Assembly (NCBI GenBank): GCA_963978905.1 | Contig: OZ022259.1 | Span: 9,362,001 to 9,426,000, forward strand | Length of the DNA stretch: 64,000 nucleotides | Source: Trichostrongylus colubriformis | Taxonomy: Eukaryota; Nematoda; Chromadorea; Rhabditida; Trichostrongylidae | Direction of reading: 5' to 3' | Part shown: piece by piece, positions 48,170 to 60,200 of the stretch | Position numbering within the stretch: the first letter of the stretch is position 1 | Layout: each line of letters starts with the position of its first letter | Position numbers and translations under genes: made by a program | The notes under the pieces: model-generated | The model's input: the letters and a program-made list of their open reading frames with translations, nothing else | The model's database searches: none | Told to the model about the DNA's origin: nothing

Positions 48170-49868
48170 ATACCAGCATATCGCATTGCTATTGTCATAT
48201 CGTATTAATATTGTCATTGCCCATGTTGCTACCTCTCGTCTTGATGTTCGGGTGATAAGTCGTTGTTACGGTGATTAATGAACAGGTACACTTGTTAGTT
48301 ATTTAGTCCTGAAGAAAATTTGAGTTTGGTTCGAAAGCGATGTCTTGTGAACTGGAGAGCAATCAGACTTCTCCGTCATATACGTCATTTTCCATCTTGT
48401 GTCTTTAAATGGTTATCCATCGACCAGATCAAGGGTATTTAGCAAGAAGAATTCGAGCTTATTTCAGAAATCCGATACTCTCAAATGGTTTGATGGTCTT
48501 TACTGGTTCACTGTTAGGCTACGACGAAGTGTGACCCCAAGTGTGAAGCATGGGCCTAAGAATCCTCAGGGTATCGTGATCTCGAGAAATCCCCGAGTTC
48601 GAGGCTACACCACTTTTTGTGTAACTTTCGTACCTATTAGACAATCTTTTTGAAAGAATTCTGTCGATCGATAATCATTCTTAGCTTATTTCTAGGTTAA
48701 GATGACAACGCTGTGATTATAGGTTGACAAGCTTTTATAGGGTGGGCGGGGGGGGGGGGGGAGACGTTTTGAGTATAGAAACACGTGATTTCGCACTAGG
48801 AACACGTAGTTTCAGAAGGATACAGGTCGTAAATCTAGAAAATTTCCTCGTCATTGGACCTCACCCTGCTCCCATTCCTAGCTATTCTCGCCCTGTTCAA
48901 GTTTTTTCCCACGTCGTATCGCTGGGAGTCTTTTGGATATCCACCGCTTGTTGGCGGAGCCCAGATTGGGGGGGGGGGTCACTTGAACCTAACATGCTTG
49001 GAGCCTTTCACCATTAATTGCGCCATGCGCAGTTCGTGGATCTTGAATTAGCATGTACATACTTACTCCTTCTCTTCTACATAATTTCCATTTTCTACAT
49101 ATCTGTGCATTAGACAAGTGCACAGCGCAATTCCTGAATGATCATTTTATCCAATCCTGTTCATTAAAGATCTGATTCTTCTCCCACTCGTGGGAATCAT
49201 GATTTCGTGTTTTTAGGAGCACATTCGTTACCGTCCTCACCGAGTAGTCACTAGTTTGATGTGCGTTATGAAAAGAAAGTCATTTCAATACTCAAAATCA
49301 AGCTTGCCTAAAAATAAAGCTCAAGTCATGCATGAACAGTTGTGATTTGAGAATATTTATGAATTTGGACCAAAACTCGATCTTCTCTCAATTATCTTCT
49401 GTGCTATCGGATATTCCATACTCTTCCGAAGCGCTGGAATCCTCCATGGGAACAGAGCGCTTTGTTCTATAGCAAATTCCAGATGGTCCTCTGCATGCCC
49501 CTAAAATACCCTGGATCGGTAATTCTTTTCAGAAAATATGAGGAGAAGGTGCTACTGGAAGCAGGTCAGAACACTCGAACTGAGTAGCCGCTTAACACGA
49601 ATCGCGTCACCGCACGCGTCATGTGCCTCGCTACTTGCAACTGCGAGCTGCGGCAATCTGATCAAACCGGTTGTCCTGACCTACTATGCCGGGGGGAGGG
49701 GGGGGGGGGGGGGGACTGTGGACGTGCTGAATGTTTAGTAATATACATACGCCTTCATTATGAGCGAAGGTGTGATGCTGGATGTTTCCTAAGGCTAGGG
49801 TGCAGCAGAACAAGGGTGAACGATTTCCTTGTGCGGGCTCCAGAGTGTTGGCCAGGACACTCGATCGG
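48170..49868. other. Intergenic, G-rich tracts, no gene recognised
   Basis: Downstream of dog-1 no exon chain was found. Uninterrupted G runs occur at 48748-48761 (14), 48968-48978 (11) and 49698-49714 (17). Confidence 0.5.
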
Positions 49869-50301
49869 TTAAAGGAATCGTCCACGGAAAATGAGTTTTT
49901 GTGTTACCCATGTATTTATGTTGTATTTGCCTAATGTTGGCCTCATGCAAAATTTCACGCGAAAAAATGTGAATCTGGCTGAGATACAGCACCACAAAGT
50001 GCGGTCCCAGTGGGCGGGGCCTCCGTGTAAAAGCCTCGTACCGCGTCCGTCGTGGTCGGAGACGCATTGTAGGAACAGAAGGTTACGTAAACAGTCCTAC
50101 TCTCCGTTCCCAACGGCGGCGGAAGACGGGACGAGGCTTTTACACGGAGGCCCCGCCCACTGGGACCGCACTTTGTGGTGCTGTATCTCAGCCAGATTCA
50201 CATTTTTTCGCGTGAAATTTTGCATGTGGCCAACATTAGGCAAATACAACATAAACATATGGGTAACACAAAAACTCATTTTCCGTGGACGATTCCTTTA
50301 A
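49869..50301. mobile_element. TTAA-flanked foldback element, family B copy 2 (425 bp)
   Basis: The element 49873-50297 is bounded by TTAA at 49869-49872 and 50298-50301. Arms of about 190 bp are near-perfect inverted copies (aggaatcgtccacggaaaat; gtgggcggggcctccgtgta). The centre holds gacgcattgtaggaacagaa. The TTAA duplication points to a piggyBac-type origin. Open frames of up to 136 codons on both strands are products of its symmetry. Confidence 0.92.
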
Positions 50302-50805
50302 GTTCGCCGCACCTCGCTGCGACGACGCCCTTTGTGGGCGGCTGCCATAGCGGGAGCAGCAGGCATTCAGGGTTGCAGAAATGGTTCAGTCACCTCAGAG
50401 ACTGAATTACTTTACGAAGAAACCCTCTCGTTCAACACATACAGGGCTCTGACGCAGGAATGGAATCATAAGCCTCACGGTCTTTAAAGCCTTGCTCTCC
50501 ATGGCCGTAGAGGAGCACAGTCGACTGCTGTGGGTTTGAACCCTTATGTCAGGATTTCGCACGACGACGAGCGGCGTGCTTCGTAGTGTGTGCGAGCTAT
50601 GCGCGTCACGGTAGTTGGGTCTTTGAACTACACACGCTAATCCTAGAAGCGCGATGCGCAGTTGACATGTAATCGCTTCGGGACAACATGACGCTTTTAG
50701 CTCGTCCGCACTGGTTCGCTTGCGACATGCGACGGTGCGAAATCCTGACATAAGAGTACACACTCGACTGCTTTTCGTTGCCTCTAAACCTCGATGATAT
50801 GCCCC

Positions 50806-50962
50806 TTACCCGATCCTCGTAGCACCTAGCGAAAACGAAGATACAAAGCAAAATGAGCAAACCTCCTGGAGGTGGAGTGCATTCCCTGCACGGATCCCCG
50901 GCAAGGGCACAACTGATAAGGAGAGCCATTAGAAGAAGACAACGTAGAGCTATAGCGAACAT
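50806..50962 (-). CDS. Possible very small secreted peptide, two exons
   Basis: The ATG at 50962 opens MFAIALRCLLLMALLISCAL, a good signal peptide, followed by AGDPCRECTPPPGG. A donor (gtttgc) at 50862 and an acceptor (ttttcgctag) give a 37-bp intron and a second exon, 50825-50806, encoding ATRIG then TAA: 39 residues in all. Without splicing the frame ends LLILLCIFVFARC. The mature peptide would have two cysteines and a C-terminal Gly that could be amidated. I do not recognise the family, and transcription is unproven. Confidence 0.4.
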
Positions 50963-50999
50963 CTTGGGGTTGCCACGATCAGCGCTGCAGCGCCTTTAT

Positions 51000-53900
51000 A
51001 GGCGCCGTTGGTGCTCTGTTCACTAATGTGGATCCATGCAATGGCACATGAAACCATAAAACTGATTGTGAATGGTACAAGTTTTTCTTGGCTTGAGTAA
51101 TTCCAGTTTCAATATGTCGTAGGGCGATAATTTGATATTGCACGCAATATCCGATACACAGCATCGTAACATTAGGAAATACCCCCGTGGTGTCATGAAA
51201 GAGCATTTGACGGTCACAATAGTTCAATAGCTTTGGCAATTATTTCTGTGAATATGTGTAAAATAGCGAAAAAGTTGATGGCGATGGCAATGATTAACGC
51301 CGTTTCTCCTCAAACAAACTATGAACATTGGGCTTAGGCCGCAACCTTTTCCCCCTCATGGATACACAATGGGTAAGCGGAAAAAGGCTGTAAGAGAAAC
51401 AGGCTTTACTCACTAAAGATATCGAGTAGCGCAGAGCTACATGTGAGGCTATTCATCTGTTCCACATTGATGGGACGCAGCTGCACTCGTCTGGGGGATG
51501 AAAAAGCAACGAATGTTCAATGGTCTGGTGAAAAACCGGCTCTTTTTGTACCAGGACGATGCAAAGGTAGGGAAAATGAGAAAGACTTGTTCTCGTTTCG
51601 TCCTTATTCAAACTCCTCGAATAGGAAAGGCTACTACTACTACTGTAAACCCATGCATCCTCACCGATTCGATGGGAGTGACGCGCTTGCTCAATTCCAA
51701 GTCACCTTTACGGTACGGCAGTAGTCACACTTTGCGAACTCGCTATTTCGCACGCGACACTGCGGAATCGCGAAGTGTGCCACCTGCTTGTCCGGGGTGT
51801 GGAAAAAGAGCAAATCTTATATATCTTACCACTTGTCCGCTAATGTGTTGTCTGAAATGATAAGAACAATGAGTTGTGCTTCGCAAGCTGCAGTGGACTA
51901 AGTTGCACTCGAATAAATGTTTCATCATAGGTGCGATGCACATAGCACATCCCAGTCCGTTTTCGACCAGAATCAGCCATTTTGTTCTATGACTCGTTCA
52001 TTTTTCTACTTTATACCTATCATATCTTTTTTTATCAGCAAAAAATGTTAGGACACTATTATCGCTAATTTAGAATAAATGGCTCCTTCTCATGCTCATA
52101 CAATTCTTTGCGATTTCAGCCTACTGTATTGTGCAAGTTGTGAGACGCGGTCTTTGTGTGATTTAAATTCACGAGCAGCTCGTACCAAACGATTTTCTTT
52201 TTTTTTTTTTTTGAGCGGCAACTTCGTTTTTTCAACATGATGTTCTAGTCGAAATGTTTATGGATATCGTCCTGTAACACCAGTTTCATAGGTATGTTAT
52301 TAGCTTGAATGGCTGGCTTGGTTGCATCTATGGTGCGGGAAAAGAATAAAGCCTACAAAGCATGAAACACAGAAAATAAATACGTATAATTTTGGGATTC
52401 GACAGTGTTAAGTCTGAAAGGATAGCGTTTAACGTTGTAATCTCGCCAAGTCTCTGCTTGACGCAGAGACTAATGATATCACCTATTCTCTGGTTAATGT
52501 GCTTTCACAACTAGATTCTGTTTTGTTCCCTTATCCCAGTTTTAGTGCGTTAATGACTAGTTTTCACGCTAGGTGTTTATAGTGGTGTAATTCCCGTTTT
52601 TAAGAAAAGTTGGAGTTGTGGAAAAGGACTAGTTAGATCGCCGTCAGACTGCGATTCCACGATATTGTAGTGTCGCATGTTTGCACGTATTTCTACGATC
52701 TTGAGATTTTGCAGTGCTGCAATTTCGCATATGCGGAGCCAAATCGCAATAACGCGGACTCTGACAGCGGTCTTACGCATCGGACGGGAGAGGTGTGGAA
52801 ATTGTTTTTCTTCGTACGAAGGATAGATACATACGATAGGGAGTATCATGGCAATGCGGAGTTCGTGTTTTTGTTGAAATGCGGAATCTGCGCCAAAATG
52901 CGGGAATGTGGTATTTTCATTTCCCTAATTTTCTCAACTAAACGAAGTTTGGAAATCGATACGTATCTAATCCTTTTCTACACATTCCACCACATTTCCG
53001 CAAAAACGCAAACTTCACATCTGTCCCAATCTGAAAATACCTTTTCTATTTTCCATAAGTTCCCCATTTCCCCAAAAATGCAAATCCCTCTGAAAGGAGT
53101 CTAAAGCGGGTAATAGACTTCGCGATTTCCCAATTCTCTGTCACTTTAGTGCGAAGTTGCAGCACTACAGAATCTTAAGAGAGCGACACTGCAAAATCGG
53201 GAAGTCCGACATTGGTGGTTGCGGAACGGTTAATCCGCCCACAGAGGGGAATATCGCGAAACATGCCTTGACTTGACCTTCTTCTTGTACCAGACTAGTT
53301 CTATCAGTTACGTTGCTTGCAAAGTGCTACTTTCCTAACGAGAATCTCGCATTCCGTTCTTTGTTTTGTTAGTGGACCATGTAAGTGTGGGGACAAGCTC
53401 ATTTTGCCACATCAAAAACGATCCAACAAACATGGGATGCGGCATGCGTGAGCCAGGATGTTTGGATTTGCCTCAGCTTGCAGAGAGAAGGGGTTTGGCG
53501 TAGTAGACAAACCACTTCTGCGCCGCATATCCCATATCCTCAATCCCCAACAAGGTTTTTCTGAAGTTTACTTTTAGTTTTCTGCGTTTCGTCGACTCTG
53601 GTTCACTTGTACCAGAGGTACCGGGGTTTTGTGTGTATGGTCGCGTTTCAAATTGGTTGTTACTAACCCGAACAATGCCACCACTTCTCGTGTAATGCGG
53701 TCGAGAAGTGATTTTCGAGGGACATCTCTACCTGGTGAAAAACTCGTACCTGGGCACGGTTTGACCCGTGGAAAAAAAAATGGAATTCGCTCTGCGTGAA
53801 ATCGTTTCGTTCGCGCACGTATGACAGCATCCTGTACCGAGGTAGTGCGACCAAAGCGAATTTCGTTGAAAAGGGCCAGCTGGTGGTTTTGAGCCAAACG

Positions 53901-54220
53901 ATTAATGTATTCGTGATCTACGGGTCAAACTACCTCTTGGTACAGAATGAAACGGGATGTCTCCAAAAAATCGCCCTCTCTGTCGCGGAATGATTTAGGA
54001 AAAGTGGCTCAGGGTAAGCAGTATTCAAATTCAATATGGACGGCTTCGGGAAGGGTATAATTCATTTTCTACCGATTCTGGCTGTATCAATTCGTTCCAT
54101 GAACCATGACGACGTTCACTTCCAAATAGTTTAGCCGGCGTGCTTCGAATTACGACACAAGCATCGGTTCATATTGGTTAATTTTATGAGTTTATCTCAG
54201 CCATGATTGTTCTGAATGGT
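51000..54220. other. Intergenic repeat debris, no gene recognised
   Basis: Pieces of an inverted-repeat family (gtgtcgc, gcggagcc, cgcaat motifs) lie at 51728-51780, 52640-52770 and 53115-53215, and sequence like the 30.7-kb element at 52860-53100. A T-run of about 16 lies near 52197-52212. A 107-codon minus frame at 53574-53897 has no known motif. Confidence 0.45.
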
Positions 54221-54228
54221 TTCAGATG
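54220..54228 (+). promoter_or_regulatory. Probable trans-splice acceptor at the duo start codon
   Basis: The sequence ggtttcagATG places a strong 3' splice site directly against the first ATG, with no upstream coding exon found. In nematodes this layout marks spliced-leader (SL1) addition. Confidence 0.5.
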
Positions 54229-57200
54229 GACTTGTTGTGGGTACGATGCACGTTGGAGCACTACGATACCACATCTGTGAAAAATTTCAATGGATCTCTA
54301 TACGTAGATACAAGCGACAAGTCCTTCAAAGTTATTTGTGGCGGAGGAGTGGAGGTACTCTACTCCCTGTCTTTGTTCAGATTCCGATTATTTGTCTCTC
54401 TTGTTCGGGTACCGTATCTGATACATTTTTCAGCATAAATTCTACGCAAATGAGTTCAACCGGTTGGGTAAGCCACCGAGTAAAAGTACTGCCAAACAAT
54501 TCGCACTGGAATTCAATGTGTCAAAACAGTTACCTGCTAGGCACCACATACGGTACTCTTTGGAACAGGGCATTGTCTTACTGGAGCGTTCCATGCAGTT
54601 CTGAGGATTTTCAGAAAACGAAAATTGGTTTTTCGTGTAGCCGAGCTTTCTCAAAGGATCAGAGACGTTTATGACGAGTTAGCGAAAATTTTCCCAAGGG
54701 GTGCAAGTGAGCTATTTCCTTTTTCCTTTGTCTCTTCCAGGATTTTGGGAATCCGGGATGTTTAGAAACTTCTAAGAAATCGTCTTTTTAAGGTCCTGAT
54801 CAAAATTCTGCTCCTGAAGTTACTTCTCCGGTAGGTATGCTCCGTAGTCGTCCAGAAAATGACAATCAGTCGGTCGCTATAAGGTATGTACACCTTTCTG
54901 TTCGTGATAGGAGATTTTGTAATGTAAGCGCTATTACGTTCTAGCCGACCACTATCGTTTGTCAATGAAAAACCGCGGCAGAACAAAACTGTAAGACCAG
55001 GTTCGTAGTGTAATTGCCATTTGGTCGTGTGCATTCGAAAACGAAAGTAATACAATAGTTTTTAGGCGGCACTTCCACCTCGAGTCTGAAGGCGCGTAGC
55101 CGAACTAGTCAAAGAAGTCAGCAATCCATTAACATGGACAAGCACTCGAAAAACGATTGCTCAGGTTCTGCTGGTCTGAAGGAAAATAGAGCAGAAATTT
55201 CGCGGGAGAATGACGTTGGCGAGCCAAGTACTTCCACGAAAGCTGTGATGGTTGATCCCAGGGATACATTCAAACAAACCCATCAAAAACAACTGAAATA
55301 CGGTGTCTGGTCGGGATCGAAAAATGTTGCTACAAAAGATGAGGTGGTCCTTCCGGATGAAGCTGCCACGAAGGCAAACAGCTCTGAATTGGGAACTCAG
55401 GGAAGCGTGATAGCGCTCATGGAGAAGAAATCCTTGGAGAGTTGTGCTATCAAAGTGACAGCGCCGTTCACACCTCGTCCACATACGGTTACTTTCAAGT
55501 CGAAACGAAACAACTACAGTAGCCCACCTTCCGCATCACTGTAAGTGCTCATACTCGTTTTCAGGAATATTACTTGATTTTTTTTTACAATTCATGCTTA
55601 TGATTTTTCGGGTTGTGATGTAGTGAGTTGTGAGCCTATCCTGTTCTATATGTAAATGTAGAAATACGGCTTTTTTTGAAGCTTGAAATTTGTTAGTGTC
55701 CGCATGGCAAATGTTTCAGGGCTAAGAGGCTTGCGAACGATTTTAGTCAAGATCAGGTAGCTCATTATCGTTTTCGCATATCTAGGACACAGATCTGACG
55801 TTCTTGTTAAGAGAACAGACGACGATTTTGCCAATTTTGACGACTTCAATTCAGCATCTTTTTACGGATCTTCGAGGACGCTTTCGAAGTAAGATCCATC
55901 GCACGTCGAAATGTGACCAGCGTGTACCCATGTAGAGCTTATATTTCAACAGTAATAATTTTTAGTAGAAAATCCCTTCAACCGCGACGCCCAGGAGATA
56001 TCATCAGTCCGCGACCGCAGCTTCTAACAGACTCGGTATATAGTCTCGTCATTTTGTAGCAATTTCTATCATTTCACTCGTTCCTAATCTTTTCTTGTTT
56101 TAGGTTTCTTCTTCTCGTTGCCTTATGAGTCCGGTATCGAGAAACAAAGATTCTGTGGAAAGCTCTCAGCACATAAGCAGGTACTTCTTTTCGTACTCAT
56201 TATGCATTCGAATTGTTTCCTATTCCTTATCTAAATGTAGAGCATCTCTATTTAGCTATAGGGGTGCGATGACGCCGACCCGCAAAAGAAAAGAAATTGA
56301 AAAGGTGGAGGATTCTGTATCTACTGTCTCTGTGCCTTCTACTTCTTCCGAACAACCATCTCCATACTCCTATCGGGGGTGAGTATTCACTGAAAACAAT
56401 TTTATTCATGATCCTTTTTTTCGAATACATGGATATCCAATTTGGTGTTAGGATTGTACCCAAAAAAAGAGATCTGGTACCGTCGTCGGCTAGTTCGCAT
56501 CGTTCACGGGATATGCATCACTGGCCCAGGTCGCTTTTATAGTAAGGGGCGCCGGCAGCGTCGTCGACGGCAGCGATTGACGTCGGTGCAAGCGAGATTC
56601 CCGTCTCCGGTAACGCCGACCCTATTGCTACGCGCTCTATCCATCGCTCGACCGAACTGTACTAGTATGATGATCGTGGCGAGAGCGCATGCAAATCTGT
56701 GGCGAAAGCCCATACGAGAATCAAGGCTCAGTTTGGCGCTGTGCCAAGATTCGGTCGTAGCCGCAGATTAGCCGCGGGCTCATCATTTTGTGGTATGGTT
56801 CGATCGAGCGTTACAAATACAGGGTCCCGCAATAGTGCCGGCTACACTCTTGCCGCCGGGTTCAGTTGCAGCCGTCGTCGCCGGTGCCGCAAAGTATTAC
56901 GCGACTCCACCAACTATGGGTGCTGTTGAGTATCTGTGCGAATTAAAAAGGGAGAGATACCAAAAACTTAGGGATTCTTAATTCATAGCAACCATTTAAT
57001 CAACGAGTTTGGGTGCGCAGGGCACTAAGTTATCAGCATGAGTATAAATTTTCGGAGATTATCAGGGAATCCAGTGAAACTACCTGAGCCGCAAAACTCA
57101 AATTTACTAAAAATTTTCTAGAAATGTTCGCGAGTAATTCTGCTTTGAAAATTTCCGGTTGCTTCGAGCTGACGTCAGTGCCTTGGGTCGTCTTGAGCTC

Positions 57201-60200
57201 GTCGACGACTCTAAATGACTACATTACAAGCATACAAAGTGTGTAAATAAAAGGATCCTTTTGCTCCACAGGAAGATATACCGCTCCGTGCTGGGCATCC
57301 ATGCTGCCACTCTGGGTGAGGTGGTGCGCCATGAACAAGGCAACTATTCTCAATCCCTTTGTACTTGCGGGGTACCTAGTGCACTTTCTCATCATATTGG
57401 ACGTGTCTTCCATTCTTTCAAAGCATTTCCTCATACAAAGACTTTGGCCAATTGTAATATTAAGTCCTTACCAATTAGATCACCCTCTGCGAGGTTCACT
57501 GCTCAAGCGAAGCCCTCTTCAAGCGTGAATCTTGCTCACTGACAGTAGTCACATAGTAACAGCTGCCATACTTGTATTCAAGGAGTAACAGTCCCCAAAT
57601 GCAGTTTTCCAGCCAAATTGGTAGGTTAGATAATAGTACACCTTTTCATCACCTTCAAAATCGAAGGTGGGCTTGCTGTGCTGTAGCCGAAAAAAATTTT
57701 CTTTTGTTCCAGTCACTTGTTGTCGGCCTTACATAAATGCTCACAAAAGGCCTCATAATTCAATGCTTACAGGTTCCATAAACAAACGAGGTTGTTCAAT
57801 TATCTGGGATCATGGGTCTCTCAAAGGTCAGGGTCGTCAGTAGGCAAAATAGCATCCTGCAGTGCTAGTAGCGTATAGTGAAGGCCACGATCACCTTTAG
57901 AGAATTGAAAGTGTTCTGCAGCGTTTAGAAACACATCAAGGAAAATCAAAAAAGCCCATGTTTCAAGCATTCGAACCTTGGTCTTGAGGATCCGTGCACA
58001 ACCTGGTACTTGCTGCCCCTTTAGGTATCAAAGCACTACAGGGCGGTTTTCACAAGTCGCAGAAGGCCTGTTATATATTTTGCGCCGTAATGCCTTTGAC
58101 CACCGTAGCTCTTGGAATCGTTCAGCAGATTGAGATCACCGTTCGAAATTGCATTAGGCAACATAAATCTCATTTTGAGTGGCCACGGTGACCTAGCAGT
58201 TCCGCAGACCATCAGTATTCGTTATATTTTGATTTTTGTTATTTTGCCCTTTAATGCCCGTTTTACCTCTTTGTACTCAGGCTTGAGAACTTGACAAACT
58301 CCTGCTATATGAATGCTACATTGCAAGCACTTGCGTCTGTTTTTCCCTTCTATTATCGCATGCAAGTGATCCAGCAGCGTTATGAAGAAGGATATGAATG
58401 TTCGGAGTTTGTGAGGTATGTTTTGTATAATGAATGGAACGATTGTAATGTAGGTGTAATAAAGGGTGGAGAAAATCATGTTTGTAGGCGGTTTAATGAC
58501 GTGCTGCAAAACCTTGTTTCTCCAGACCGAGTTTTGGATAGCAAGTATGGGTCTGCTACGAAGATTTCGGTATGGTCTGCAGCTCTGTGGATTCTAATTT
58601 TTATTTCTATCGCTTCTATTTCTTTTCATTTCAGGTTCTCGAAGCTCTGAGGACGGCTGCTGGAAAAGAATTAGGCTCAGATCCAGATTTTGGTTCTAAT
58701 GTGCAGCAGGTAAAGCAGATTAAATCTGCTTCTCCCTTTCCACCCTTTTCATGCGCCTGCATAGTTTTACTTTTTTCGTTTGATTCCAGTTTTTTTTTTG
58801 TTTTTATGTTGATGCACAGTCAACTAAAAGTGTTCTAAGGATGCGCACGAATTCCTGGCGAAGACTTTGGAAATCCTTGAAAAAGAAGCGTTGCGCCTTA
58901 AAAAATTCAATCGCTCTATAGATGGTCAGAGTACGAATCGAGCGCCCGAGGTCAGCGTGCCAGTTGAACATATACCGCTTACATAGTTGCTTTTTTTCAA
59001 ATATGTATAGTATAGTGTTCAACTTCACCAAGATCAGTGAACAGAAACCCTGCCGGTGTTTTCCAGCACAAGATAAGAAATAGGTCAGTCGTTCGTAATT
59101 TTTTAACTGGCAGAATTATGCTCATTAATTTTCAGAATTAATTGCGAGCGATGTGCAAGCACAAGTGAAAATACCGATGATGCGATTGATCTCACTGTGA
59201 CTCTGAAGTTCGTGCATAATGTATCCATTCTGGAATGTGAATTATTGTTTATGAAGTTTCAGAGCGGGTCAATCTATTCAAAGAATGATAGAAAATGCCT
59301 TGGCTCGAGATCCGGTAGAGTACAATTGTGCCACCTGTGGTAAAGGATCGGGGTTTGTAAGCCGAGCGTTTGCTACCTTACCGCAGTGAGTTTGATTATT
59401 TTCCCCAAATTTTTCGACAGTAGTCATGTTCAATTCCCACATCAATAACAGAGTTTTTTTTTGGTTCGACCGACACCATGGTCTATCGGACTGTTTACTC
59501 TTTGATACTCATAAATTCTGAAGACGTTGCCAAATATTCTGACTACTTGTTTCAGATCCCTAATCGTGGTTGTGAAGCGCTATCGTTTCGGTGAGGGTGG
59601 AGGAAGCAAAATTGATGAAAGGGTTGGCGTCAGCAGAGAGCTTTTTTTGAAAGATCTGTGTATCGATTCCGAAATGAAAAGGCAGGAGGGAAAAGCCAGG
59701 CAGAGGTGATCATCCACAATAATTGTGACTCTACGTGTTGGCCTCTTTGTCACCATGTGAACCATTTCTGCGATTAGGTTTCTGATTGTTTTTTTTTAAG
59801 TGTAACGCAATCAGTTTCTCCTTTTGCTGGATCAAAACCGAACGGCCACAGCTCAGAAATGGCTCTCTCAAATGACAGTGCCGCAGTGGTAAAAGAAAAC
59901 GAGATCCCCTTCGTTCCACGGAGCGACATTAAAACAGCCGGAGAGCCTTCCCTCGTAGCTGTGGAGCATGAGAACGGCGACGATTATCTCATTCTTGAAA
60001 CTGCCCGAAGTCCTGAGAACACAGAGAAGTACCCAACGGCTCAACGAATGCCACCGGTATGTTTTTTGAACAGTAAGATTGGTTTGTCTAGTTAAACTGT
60101 TAATTGCTTTGAATTATTCTCAGTCCTTTTTTAACAGGAAAAGGTCGGAATGTCTACTCCGGGCTCTAGTAATATTACTGAGATGCCTTCGTATATGCGA

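Noticed and set aside
49891..50301. 136-codon frame and its mirror on the other strand
   Set aside because: Products of the near-perfect palindrome of the TTAA-flanked foldback element.
56442..56981. Ala/Arg-rich open frames that look like a duo exon
   Set aside because: The exons ending at 56378 and starting at 58281 join exactly in phase (TATCGGGG then G) to give the LENLTNSC start of the USP domain, and the sequence matches a GC-rich repeat.
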